Notes: a model not told the origin generated them from the letters alone. DNA of 5,545 nucleotides from an uncultured Collinsella sp. (GCA_900551605.1 URWS01000119.1:1-5545); one strand, 5' to 3'. Positions 1 through 5,545 are shown, counted from the first letter of the stretch. Program-made: numbers and translations.

Positions 1-14
1 GTCCTGCGCAAGAC

Positions 15-40
15 GAAGGCCACATTAAGTGGCCTTCTTT
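15..40 (+). terminator. Intrinsic terminator of an upstream gene
   Basis: A perfect 9-bp stem (GAAGGCCAC at 15-23 with GTGGCCTTC at 29-37) encloses a 5-nt loop ATTAA and is followed by a short run of T (38-40). The geometry fits a Rho-independent terminator for a transcript that enters from the left of the window. The T run is short, so termination may be partial. The gene it serves is outside the window. Confidence 0.7.
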
Positions 41-63
41 GCGTGCGGAACTCATTTTGAGGA

Positions 64-126
64 AGCACCCGCCCTGCCGGGGCTCCCGGGTTCTGTGACG
101 ACTCGGCCGTTCGGGTCAGGCGGGCT
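64..126 (+). ncRNA. Possible folded RNA element between two terminators
   Basis: This stretch has no convincing coding potential but can fold into a small three-way junction. A closing stem pairs CCCGCC (68-73) and TG (75-76) with CAGGCGGG (117-124), with C74 bulged. A short hairpin lies at 77-89 (CCGG arms). A second hairpin lies at 101-116 (ACTCGG/TCGGGT around a CCGT loop, with two G-U pairs). A strong terminator follows at 142-171 and another ends at 40, so a short transcript of about 100-130 nt could lie between them. I do not recognise a known riboswitch or RNA family. GC-rich DNA folds easily, so this is a weak call; it could simply be spacer or the 3' untranslated region of an upstream gene. 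Confidence 0.22.
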
Positions 127-141
127 GAATGGAATAGAGTG

Positions 142-171
142 AATGGGCGCGCCGTTGGCGCGTCCATTTTT
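142..171 (+). terminator. Strong intrinsic terminator
   Basis: The arms 142-153 (AATGGGCGCGCC) and 157-168 (GGCGCGTCCATT) pair over 12 bp with one G-U pair (147/163) and a 3-nt loop (GTT). The stem runs into five T residues (167-171). The upstream side is not A-rich, so it acts mainly on + strand transcription. It separates whatever is transcribed from the left from the ATPase gene at 339, which therefore needs its own promoter within 172-338. Confidence 0.88.
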
Positions 172-177
172 GTGCGG

Positions 178-204
178 GTGACAAAGGGACTGTCCCTTTG
201 TCAC
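178..204. repeat. 27-bp REP-like palindrome
   Basis: Arms GTGACAAAGGGAC (178-190) and GTCCCTTTGTCAC (192-204) are exact reverse complements around a single central T191. No poly-T tail follows, so it is not an obvious terminator. Palindromes built on this GACAAAGGGAC core recur, from memory, in intergenic DNA of Coriobacteriia and Firmicutes, where they resemble REP sequences mobilised by Y1-type (TnpA-REP) transposases. No transposase gene is present in this window. Copy number was not tested. Confidence 0.7.
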
Positions 205-220
205 ATTGCAATAAATGTGA
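201..220. repeat. Short inverted repeat TCACATT-N6-AATGTGA
   Basis: Two perfect 7-bp arms (201-207 and 214-220) flank a 6-bp spacer. The left arm overlaps the end of the 27-bp palindrome. The right arm lies in a 10-mer, TAAATGTGAT (212-221), that recurs exactly at 254-263. The two copies are 42 bp apart, close to four helical turns. It could be an upstream operator related to the half-sites in the hairpin at 245-319. It could also be chance in AT-rich DNA. Confidence 0.35.
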
Positions 221-244
221 TGAAAGTGTGGCGAAATGAGCTTA

Positions 245-319
245 AAACTTCTGTAAATGTGATAAATGTCACGTTTTACCTAGGGTAAAATGTGGGAAAT
301 ATCACGTTTACGGAAGTTT
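245..319 (+). promoter_or_regulatory. 75-nt hairpin in the leader of the ATPase gene
   Basis: Arms 245-280 and 284-319 are inverted copies around a 3-nt loop TAG (281-283). Of 36 opposed positions, 29 are Watson-Crick, four are G-U in + strand RNA (252/312, 258/306, 269/295, 273/291), and three are mismatched (265/299, 266/298, 268/296). The structure ends 6 nt before the Shine-Dalgarno sequence GGGAGG (326-331) of the gene at 339. Four copies of a GTAAA(A)YGTG half-site lie inside it in alternating orientation: 253-262 (+), 269-280 (-), 284-294 (+) and 302-311 (-). A TAAAAT -10-like hexamer sits at 286-291, without a good -35. It may be a multi-site operator over the promoter, an RNA hairpin that controls translation or RNase III cleavage, or a small mobile inverted repeat. 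The symmetry is certain and the function unknown. Confidence 0.6.
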
Positions 320-338
320 CTTTGCGGGAGGTTCGGTC

Positions 339-1703
339 ATGCAGCGAGATATCATTGCCAAGCTTAACGCTTGGAAAGCGTCAGAATATCGTAAGCCGCT
401 TATCCTTAAGGGGGCGCGCCAGGTTGGAAAGACGTGGGCGCTTAAGGAGTTCGGCCGAACCTCGTACCTCAATTTTGTGTATCTGACGCTCGAGGAGCCG
501 TCACCTGGGGTACAGAGCGAGTACGCTCAGTTTTTCGAAGGTACGCGCGATCCTCGACGGATCATCTCAAATCTTTCCCTGGCACTTGGACAGCCTATCG
601 ATCCTGGCGAGACGCTGCTTATTATTGATGAGATCCAGGATTGTCCTTCTGCAGTCGGCGCCCTTAAATACTTCTGTGACGAGGCCCCCGAGTATCACGT
701 CGCATGCGCAGGGTCTTTGTTGGGCGTTCGCTTGTCCCGTGAGACCAGCGCTTTTCCGGTGGGAAAGGTCGAGTTCATGGAGATGCGCCCCATGAGCTTT
801 TCCGAGTTTCTGAAAGCCGAGGGCGCTGCAAACTACGACGAATACCTTGGCGGCCTGGATCAGATCGAGACAGTGCCCGATTTCTTCCATGTCCGTCTCG
901 TCGAGTATCTTCGTCGTTATTTTGCATGCGGCGGCATGCCAGAGGCTCTTGGCCGGTGGGCGGAGACGGGCGATATCGTTCAGGTCGATAAGGTGTTGTC
1001 TGATCTCTTGGATTCCTACGAGCGCGATTTTGCCAAGCATGGTGGCCGTGCGCAGTTCGCCAAGCTTTCGCAAATATGGAACTCGATTCCAGCTCAGTTG
1101 GCGCGCGAGAACAAAAAGTTCGTTTGGGGTGCGGTGCGCGAGGGGGCTCGTGCTCGAGAATACGAGGATGCTCTGGAATGGCTTGCCGATGCTGGGCTCA
1201 TCACGGCGGTTCGCCTTAATGCTGCCGGTGGTGTGCCGCTCTCTGCGTACGATGACCTCAAGGCATTTAAAGTCTACTGTCTTGATGTCGGCTTGCTGCG
1301 CCGCATGGCAAGGCTGGATGCGTCCGCTTTTGCCATCTCGGATGCGCTATTTTCGGAGTTCAAAGGTTCGTTCGCCGAGAACTATGTGCTTCAGGCATTA
1401 CTTTCACAGTTAGATGCTGCTCCGCGTTATTGGACAAACGAGAAGCCGAAGCACGAAGTCGATTTTTTGATTCAAGTCGGAAACGAAATCGTTCCCGTCG
1501 AGGTCAAATCGGGAGAGGTCGTTCATTCCAAGAGCCTTAAGTACTATGCCGACAAGCATGCGGAGACGACTCCATTGAGGGTCCGCTACTCACTTAAGAA
1601 CCTAAAGCTCGACGACGGGGTGCTCAACATTCCGTTGTATTTGGCTGATCGATCTGTCCCTCTTATCAAAAAGGCGCTTGATCGTGCACATCTTGACGTT
1701 TAG
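339..1703 (+). CDS. AAA_14/DUF4143 ATPase with PD-(D/E)XK-like C-terminus
   Basis: This complete 454-residue protein has the usual length of the AAA_14 plus DUF4143 family (COG1373). The N-terminal P-loop ATPase shows Walker A GARQVGKT (25-32), Walker B LLIIDEIQ (93-100, with D97/E98) and a sensor-like AGSLLGV (124-130). It is followed by the family motifs RPMSFSEFL (150-158) and CGGMPEAL (197-204). The C-terminal DUF4143 part keeps a full PD-(D/E)XK-type set: E347 in FAENYV, D375 in HEVDFLI, and E388/K390 in PVEVKSG. No signal peptide or membrane segment is seen, so it should be cytosolic. The family is widespread and often in many copies per genome, but its cellular role is not established; nucleic acid processing or defence-like roles are inferences from the fold. 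The ATG at 339 is preceded by GGGAGG at 326-331 with ideal 7-nt spacing. The gene stands alone behind its own structured leader. By eye it is less GC-rich than the transporter genes, which may indicate transfer (not computed). Confidence 0.92.
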   Translation: MQRDIIAKLNAWKASEYRKPLILKGARQVGKTWALKEFGRTSYLNFVYLTLEEPSPGVQSEYAQFFEGTRDPRRIISNLSLALGQPIDPGETLLIIDEIQDCPSAVGALKYFCDEAPEYHVACAGSLLGVRLSRETSAFPVGKVEFMEMRPMSFSEFLKAEGAANYDEYLGGLDQIETVPDFFHVRLVEYLRRYFACGGMPEALGRWAETGDIVQVDKVLSDLLDSYERDFAKHGGRAQFAKLSQIWNSIPAQLARENKKFVWGAVREGARAREYEDALEWLADAGLITAVRLNAAGGVPLSAYDDLKAFKVYCLDVGLLRRMARLDASAFAISDALFSEFKGSFAENYVLQALLSQLDAAPRYWTNEKPKHEVDFLIQVGNEIVPVEVKSGEVVHSKSLKYYADKHAETTPLRVRYSLKNLKLDDGVLNIPLYLADRSVPLIKKALDRAHLDV

Positions 1704-1767
1704 ATCCTGGGTGAGCTGACAGGCGGCGGCTAATTAATCGCTCCGTTACGGCCAGGGAGCTTGGGCC
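1704..1767. other. Convergent junction, no clear terminator
   Basis: The ATPase gene and the AraC-family gene end toward each other across 64 bp. I looked for a stem followed by a T run on both strands and found only weak 3-4 bp pairings. The two transcripts may overlap at their 3' ends or terminate by another mechanism. Confidence 0.4.
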
Positions 1768-2772
1768 TTAGCGATGCTTGTTTCGCCAGGTGGTGGGGGT
1801 GGTGCCGGTGTGTTGTTTGAAGGCTTGGGCGAAGGCGGCCTGCTGAGGGTAGCCTAGACGCTCTGCCACCTGCGCTATCGTGAGCGCGCTATCGGCCAAA
1901 AGGTCCTGCGCTCGCTCCATACGGCGTCTGCGAATGTAGGCGCCCAGGGACTCGCCAGTTTGGGCCTTAAAGGTGGCGCATAGCTTGGAGCGGCTTGTGT
2001 AGAGCCTCTCGGCCACCTCGTTGATACCCACACGTCTGCCTTTGTCGAGCGCGCACTCAATCATTGCCGTTGCTTCTTCGGCAATGGTCATGCTGACGCG
2101 TGTGTCTACCGCCTGCTGCGCCTGCTTGTGGGCCGCGCGTGAACAGGCGAGCTCCGCGACCATGGCCTCCACGATGCCCTGCATATAGACGTGTCCGCCT
2201 ACGGTGCGGGCGCGTTCCTCGTTAATCCGGCGCAGCGTGTGGCAGATGGCAGACGTCGCTTTCTCGTGCCATGGCTCGGCAAACGCCTCAAAGATTCCCG
2301 CGAACTCGGTGGGATAGCGGTGCTCCAGTTCGTCAAAATATCCAGGCAAAAAGAGCACCGAGCGCGAGTGATAGAGCTGCCCCGCAAACAGCGGGCTTAA
2401 TTCCTCGCCACAGCTATCTTGGATAAAGCTGCAAACGGCATTGTTTGGCCACGGTCCATGCAATGGTTTAAGGTTTGCGGGCGTTATGCCAGCCTCGGGC
2501 ATGCATGTAAGTGTGGGCGCGCTGACCTCGCTCACGCAGGCGTATGGCTCGGGTGTGTATTCGGCCAGGTACATATCGCGCGTCGGGGTGATGAAATGCT
2601 CCATGACGATGCAGGCAGGGGAGAGAGGCATGATCCATGCGCGGCCGTGTGCCCGGTCGTTTGCCACCTCGCCGGTAAAGACGGCGCCCTTGCCGGTAAG
2701 CTCCAGGCCAAACTGCTCGAATTGCGGTGCGTAGAGCTCGGTTATGTCGGTCGCCGCCCGATGCATTTTCAA
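1768..2772 (-). CDS. AraC/XylS-family transcriptional regulator
   Basis: The protein has 334 residues, typical for AraC-family regulators. The C-terminal part carries the two helix-turn-helix units. The first is near 248-270 (VGINEVAERLYTSRSKLCATFK). The second is near 296-330 (ALTIAQVAERLGY, then the FAQAFKQHTGTTPTTWR stretch, close to the family signature F..AFK...G.TP..WR). Residues 1 to about 225 show no motif I recognise and are presumably the sensing or dimerisation part. The gene is divergent from an ABC transporter pair, which suggests that it controls that pair, much as YbtA controls YbtP/YbtQ; this is inference from context. The start chosen is TTG at 2772: the purine-rich site at 2779-2788 lies 6-11 nt from it, against 12-17 nt from the ATG at 2766, which would give 332 residues. 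A good promoter lies at 2839-2867, overlapped by a palindrome, so autoregulation is likely. Confidence 0.9.
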   Translation of the reverse strand: MKMHRAATDITELYAPQFEQFGLELTGKGAVFTGEVANDRAHGRAWIMPLSPACIVMEHFITPTRDMYLAEYTPEPYACVSEVSAPTLTCMPEAGITPANLKPLHGPWPNNAVCSFIQDSCGEELSPLFAGQLYHSRSVLFLPGYFDELEHRYPTEFAGIFEAFAEPWHEKATSAICHTLRRINEERARTVGGHVYMQGIVEAMVAELACSRAAHKQAQQAVDTRVSMTIAEEATAMIECALDKGRRVGINEVAERLYTSRSKLCATFKAQTGESLGAYIRRRRMERAQDLLADSALTIAQVAERLGYPQQAAFAQAFKQHTGTTPTTWRNKHR

Positions 2773-2778
2773 AAGCGT

Positions 2779-2788
2779 CCCCTTCCTT
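2779..2788 (-). promoter_or_regulatory. Ribosome binding site deciding the TTG start
   Basis: On the minus strand this reads AAGGAAGGGG. If AAGGA (2788-2784) is used, the gap to TTG 2772 is 11 nt and to ATG 2766 is 17 nt. If AAGGGG (2784-2779) is used, the gaps are 6 and 12 nt. Both readings favour TTG, although ATG stays possible because the two codons are only one codon apart. Confidence 0.55.
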
Positions 2789-2829
2789 TGCGGAAACGTC
2801 CATGCCTGGCTCGATTGTGTGCCTTGGCT

Positions 2830-2848
2830 AACATATCAATGATAAGTT
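2830..2848. promoter_or_regulatory. 19-bp palindromic operator candidate
   Basis: The sequence AACATATCAATGATAAGTT is a dyad with 9-bp arms centred on A2839 and one mismatched pair (2833/2845). It covers the -10 box and expected start point of the regulator promoter, and lies about 40-57 bp before the transporter start codon. A factor bound here could repress the regulator gene and influence the transporter promoter. AraC-family proteins more often bind direct repeats, so the binder might instead be a dimeric repressor such as a metal-responsive one. Confidence 0.45.
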
Positions 2849-2867
2849 GATTAAGGTTAACTCTCAA
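2839..2867 (-). promoter_or_regulatory. Sigma70-type promoter of the AraC-family gene
   Basis: On the minus strand a -35 box TTGAGA (2867-2862, 5 of 6 matches to TTGACA) is separated by exactly 17 nt from a -10 box TATCAT (2844-2839, 5 of 6 matches to TATAAT). Transcription would start near 2832, leaving a leader of about 60 nt before the TTG start. No equally good promoter is visible on the + strand for the transporter genes (best: TCGATT at 2811-2816, 17 nt, TATCAA at 2834-2839). This would fit an activator-dependent transporter promoter. Confidence 0.6.
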
Positions 2868-2887
2868 GCCGTTAGAAAGGAACCTTA
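2852..2887 (+). promoter_or_regulatory. Possible leader hairpin at the transporter start
   Basis: TAAGGTT (2852-2858) is the exact reverse complement of AACCTTA (2881-2887). The second arm covers the bases between the ribosome binding site AAAGGA (2876-2881) and the start codon, including its A. Folding of the leader could therefore limit translation of the first transporter gene. The 22-nt loop and 7-bp stem make this only a weak candidate. Confidence 0.2.
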
Positions 2888-4713
2888 TGGCAAAGGGATC
2901 AAAAAGAGAAGGCGGCGGTATCGGCGAGCTGCTTGCATATGCCGGCGACCGTAAATTCCTAACGTATTTGGGCATGGCGCTCTCAGCGCTCTCGCAGCTG
3001 CTGAGCTTTGGCCCGTACGTGTGCATTTGGCTTGTCGCGCGCGATCTGATCGCCGTGGCGCCCAACTGGAGCGAAGCCACTAACATCGCGATGTATGGCT
3101 GGTGGGCCGTGGGTTTTGCCCTGGCAAGCATCGTAGCTTATTTCGTGGGGCTCATGTGCACGCATCTGTCTGCGTTTCGCTGCGCGTCCAATATCCGCAA
3201 GACTACGAGCGAGCACCTGCTTAAGCTGCCGCTTGGCTACTTTGACACGCACGCCACCGGTGAGCTGCGCCGTATTGTAGACGGATGCGCCGCCTCCACC
3301 GAGACTTTGCTCGCACACATGCTGCCCGATATCGCAGGCGCCGTCGCCATGGTCGTGGGCTTGCTCGTGCTGCTTTTCGCGCTCGATTGGCGTTTGGGGG
3401 CGGCATGCCTTATCTCGGTCGTCGTTTCGTTTGGCGCCATGGCCACCATGATGAGCGGTAAAGGCGCCGAGTCCATGAAGGCCTACATGGGAGCGCTGGT
3501 CAAGATGAACAAGACCGGCACCGAATACGTACGCGGCATCCCCGTGGTCAAGGTGTTTCAGCAGACGGTCTACTCCTTCAAGGCCTTCCACGATGCGATC
3601 GCCGAATACGCCGACATGGCACAAAACTATGCGGGCACGTTCTGTCGAGGTCCGCAGGTAATCAACCTTACCGCGCTCAATGGTCTTGTGGCATTCCTGT
3701 TGCCCGTGGCGTTGCTGTTGGCGCCGGGCGAGACGGACTTCGCGCATTTTATGGCCAACTTCACGTTTTACGCGATATTTTCGGCCGTGGTGCCGACGGC
3801 CATGACCAAGCTCATGTTTGTGGGTGAGGCCTCTCAGATGAGTGCCGATTCGCTGGCTCGCATCCGAAGCGTCATGGATTCCAAGCAGCTCTCCGTGCCC
3901 GCCCAATCCAAGCACCCTGCCGGCAGCGACGTACGATTTGAGGATGTGAGCTTTACCTACGAGGGCGCCGAAGCGCCTGCCGTCAACCATGCGAGTTTTA
4001 GCGTTTCCGCGGGTAGCACCCTCGCCCTGGTGGGTCCCTCGGGTGGCGGTAAGTCAACCTGCGCAAGCCTGATCCCGCGTTTTTGGGATGTTTCCTCGGG
4101 TCGAGTGCTCGTAGGCGGCGTGGACGTTCGCGATATGGATCCGCACGAGCTTATGGACCAGGTCGCCTTCGTGTTCCAGACCAACCAGCTGTTCCGGCAA
4201 ACACTTGCCGATAACGTGCGCGCCTCCAAGCCTACGGCCACTGACGACGAGGTGCGTGCGGCCCTCTCCGCAGCTCAGTGCGACGACATTGTGGCCAAGC
4301 TCCCACAGGGCATCAATACCATGCTCGGTGCCGGCGGAGCATATCTTTCGGGCGGCGAGGTCCAGCGCGTGGCACTCGCCCGCGCGATCCTTAAAGACGC
4401 GCCCATCGTGGTGCTCGACGAGGCCACGGCGTTTGCCGATCCCGAGAACGAGGCGCTCATCCAGCGCGCCTTTAGCAAGCTGGCGGCGGGTCGCACGGTC
4501 ATTATGATTGCGCACCGACTCTCGACTGTAGTGGGCGCAGACCAAATCGTGGTGCTCAACCAGGGCAGCGTGCAGGAGTCGGGTACCCATGCCGAGTTGC
4601 TGTCCCAAGAGGGTCTGTATGCCAAGATGTGGGCCGAATACGAACAGGCCGCGAGCTGGAAAATCACTGCAGCGACCGCGGATGCCGCCGTCACGAAGGG
4701 AGGCGAGGCCTAA
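2887..4713 (+). CDS. ABC half-transporter (permease-ATPase fusion), first of pair
   Basis: The 608-residue protein is a complete half-transporter: a six-helix membrane domain, then an ATPase domain. Hydrophobic segments lie near 24-50, 68-92, 147-167, 169-190, 259-280 and 290-312. The ATPase domain shows Walker A GPSGGGKST (383-391), Q-loop Q431, signature LSGGE (487-491), Walker B IVVLDEAT (507-514) with catalytic E512, and H-loop H543, so it should hydrolyse ATP. The usual SALD D-loop is replaced by AFADPENE (515-522), a form I associate with YbtP/YbtQ and IrtA/IrtB-like proteins, which share the exporter fold but import metal-siderophore complexes. Substrate and direction remain inferred; a drug or lipid exporter is the alternative. 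The ATG at 2887 follows AAAGGA (2876-2881) by 5 nt. The next gene starts at once after the stop, so the two are cotranscribed and probably form a heterodimer. The divergent AraC-family gene is the likely regulator. Confidence 0.93.
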   Translation: MAKGSKREGGGIGELLAYAGDRKFLTYLGMALSALSQLLSFGPYVCIWLVARDLIAVAPNWSEATNIAMYGWWAVGFALASIVAYFVGLMCTHLSAFRCASNIRKTTSEHLLKLPLGYFDTHATGELRRIVDGCAASTETLLAHMLPDIAGAVAMVVGLLVLLFALDWRLGAACLISVVVSFGAMATMMSGKGAESMKAYMGALVKMNKTGTEYVRGIPVVKVFQQTVYSFKAFHDAIAEYADMAQNYAGTFCRGPQVINLTALNGLVAFLLPVALLLAPGETDFAHFMANFTFYAIFSAVVPTAMTKLMFVGEASQMSADSLARIRSVMDSKQLSVPAQSKHPAGSDVRFEDVSFTYEGAEAPAVNHASFSVSAGSTLALVGPSGGGKSTCASLIPRFWDVSSGRVLVGGVDVRDMDPHELMDQVAFVFQTNQLFRQTLADNVRASKPTATDDEVRAALSAAQCDDIVAKLPQGINTMLGAGGAYLSGGEVQRVALARAILKDAPIVVLDEATAFADPENEALIQRAFSKLAAGRTVIMIAHRLSTVVGADQIVVLNQGSVQESGTHAELLSQEGLYAKMWAEYEQAASWKITAATADAAVTKGGEA

Positions 4714-5545
4714 ATGTTCGCCTCATTCCAAAAGAAGTATTTCCTATCCGATAAAGGCGTCGCCGGCGTAAAACGCGGCATTTTTTGGACCACGCTCACC
4801 AATCTCATTACCATGGCCGGCATGGGCTTTTTATTCCTGGTCATGGCCGGCTTTGTCGAGCATCTCGCCAGCGGGGCTGACCTGCCGGATGCCCTGCCGA
4901 TCGTGGGTGGCCTCCTGGTCTTTTTCGTGTTGCTCTTTGCCTCTAACTGGCAGCAGTATTACTACACCTACTGCATCTTTTACGAGGAGTGCGGCAAGCA
5001 GCGCATGGAGATTGCCGAGCGCTTGCGCAAACTGCCGCTGTCGTTTTTCGGTCGTCGTGATCTGGCCGATTTAACCGAGACCATCATGGGCGACGTCCAG
5101 GTCATGGAGCACGCCTACAGCCACGTGCTGGGAGAGCTTTGGGGTGCCATCATCGCAAGTGCCATTGTGTTCGTGGCGTCGCTGTTCTTTTGCTGGCAGC
5201 TGGCGATCGCGGCGTTTTGGAGCGTTCCCGTGGCCTTTGCCGTGCTGTATCTAACACGCGGCCCCATGACTCCGGTGTTCGATCGCGTGCGCGCTGAGAA
5301 GGTCAAGGTTACCGAGGCGATTCAAGAGACGCTCGACTGCGTTCGCGAGATCCGCGCCACCAACCAGGAGGCCCATTATCTTGAGGGACTCAACGTTGTG
5401 ATCGATGCCGAGGAGCGTGAGACCACCAAGGGCGAGCTCGCTAACGGGCTTTTGGTCAACTCCGCCTTTGCCATCCTGCGTCTGGGCATTGCCACCACGC
5501 TGGTCACGGGTGCCGCGATGGTCGCCTCCGGGCAGGTCGACTTTT
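4714..5545 (+). CDS. ABC half-transporter, second of pair (3' truncated by window)
   Basis: The frame opens with ATG at 4714, directly after the TAA (4711-4713) of the preceding gene. A ribosome binding site AAGGGAGG (4696-4703) lies inside the end of that gene, a layout typical of translational coupling. It stays open to the last base, giving 277 residues of the membrane domain (MFASFQKKYFLSDKGVAGVK at the start). Hydrophobic segments lie near 23-47, 62-78, 143-160, 163-181 and 248-270. The stretch RLRKLPLSFFGRRDLADLTE (103-122) is the cytoplasmic coupling region; the first protein has the equivalent LLKLPLGYFDTHATGELRR. Residues 206-217 (TLDCVREIRATN) match the G-I-x-V-K-type loop before the fifth helix. 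The ATPase domain must lie beyond the window. It is the expected partner of the upstream half-transporter, as YbtQ is of YbtP. Substrate is not determined. Confidence 0.9.
   Translation, partial: MFASFQKKYFLSDKGVAGVKRGIFWTTLTNLITMAGMGFLFLVMAGFVEHLASGADLPDALPIVGGLLVFFVLLFASNWQQYYYTYCIFYEECGKQRMEIAERLRKLPLSFFGRRDLADLTETIMGDVQVMEHAYSHVLGELWGAIIASAIVFVASLFFCWQLAIAAFWSVPVAFAVLYLTRGPMTPVFDRVRAEKVKVTEAIQETLDCVREIRATNQEAHYLEGLNVVIDAEERETTKGELANGLLVNSAFAILRLGIATTLVTGAAMVASGQVDF

Noticed and set aside
3..98. Frame open from the window start to TGA at 96-98, possible C-terminus of an upstream gene
   Set aside because: It would read straight through the terminator stem at 15-40, and the encoded residues show no recognisable feature. 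Chance openness in GC-rich DNA is more likely.
201..220. CRP-type binding site
   Set aside because: The TCACATT-N6-AATGTGA orientation is the reverse of the CRP consensus TGTGA-N6-TCACA, so it was kept only as an inverted repeat.
292..486. Small + strand frame overlapping the start of the ATPase gene
   Set aside because: It overlaps the ATPase start in another frame, starts inside the hairpin with no ribosome binding site, and has a low-complexity arginine-rich product.
567..1073. Open reading frame of 168 codons on the minus strand within the ATPase gene
   Set aside because: It lies antisense inside a gene with full family motifs, has no recognisable domain, and is explained as a shadow of the coding strand's codon use.
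2419..2850. + strand frame of 143 codons opposite the N-terminal half of the AraC-family gene
   Set aside because: It is antisense to a well-supported gene, runs across the divergent promoter region, and has no domain or proper ribosome binding site.
2983..3990. Open reading frame of 335 codons on the minus strand within the first ABC gene
   Set aside because: It is antisense to the transmembrane domain; its composition, rich in H, R and G, is typical of a reversed GC-rich membrane protein gene, and it has no domain.
1..5545. CRISPR array, tRNA, rRNA or insertion sequence
   Set aside because: No regularly spaced repeats, no cloverleaf-like segment and no transposase gene could be found by reading. 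The palindromes at 178-204 and 245-319 are single elements, not arrays.

Overview
The window looks like chromosomal DNA of a moderately GC-rich, Gram-positive-type bacterium. Gene style, strong Shine-Dalgarno sites, intergenic repeat type and protein character are most like the gut Actinobacteria of class Coriobacteriia (Collinsella or a relative). This placement is by recognition, not by a database match.

Layout. Positions 1-338 hold no protein gene but are rich in structure: an intrinsic terminator (15-40), a possibly folded stretch (64-126), a second and very convincing terminator (142-171), a 27-bp almost perfect palindrome of REP type (178-204), a short inverted repeat (201-220), and a 75-nt near-perfect hairpin (245-319) just upstream of the next ribosome binding site. 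Positions 339-1703 (+) encode a complete AAA_14/DUF4143 family ATPase with a PD-(D/E)XK nuclease-like C-terminus. It converges, across 64 bp without a visible terminator, on an AraC-family regulator (1768-2772, -). A 114-bp divergent promoter region (2773-2886) separates the regulator from two ABC half-transporter genes on the + strand: 2887-4713, complete, and 4714-5545, cut by the window end.

How the genes work together. The regulator and the two transporter genes form one module. The two ABC proteins are fused membrane-plus-ATPase half-transporters encoded back to back and should form a heterodimer. Their type, with an unusual D-loop and a divergent AraC neighbour, is most like the YbtP/YbtQ and IrtA/IrtB branch that handles metal-siderophore complexes. 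The substrate cannot be proved from sequence. The regulator probably senses the substrate or a related signal. A clear sigma70-type promoter for the regulator, overlapped by a 19-bp palindrome, suggests autoregulation coupled to control of the transporter. The DUF4143 ATPase appears to be an independent unit.

The most unexplained element is the 75-nt hairpin in front of the ATPase gene. It has 36-bp arms, and all four of its transition differences are G-U compatible in the + strand RNA. It also contains four copies of a GTAAA(A)YGTG half-site.
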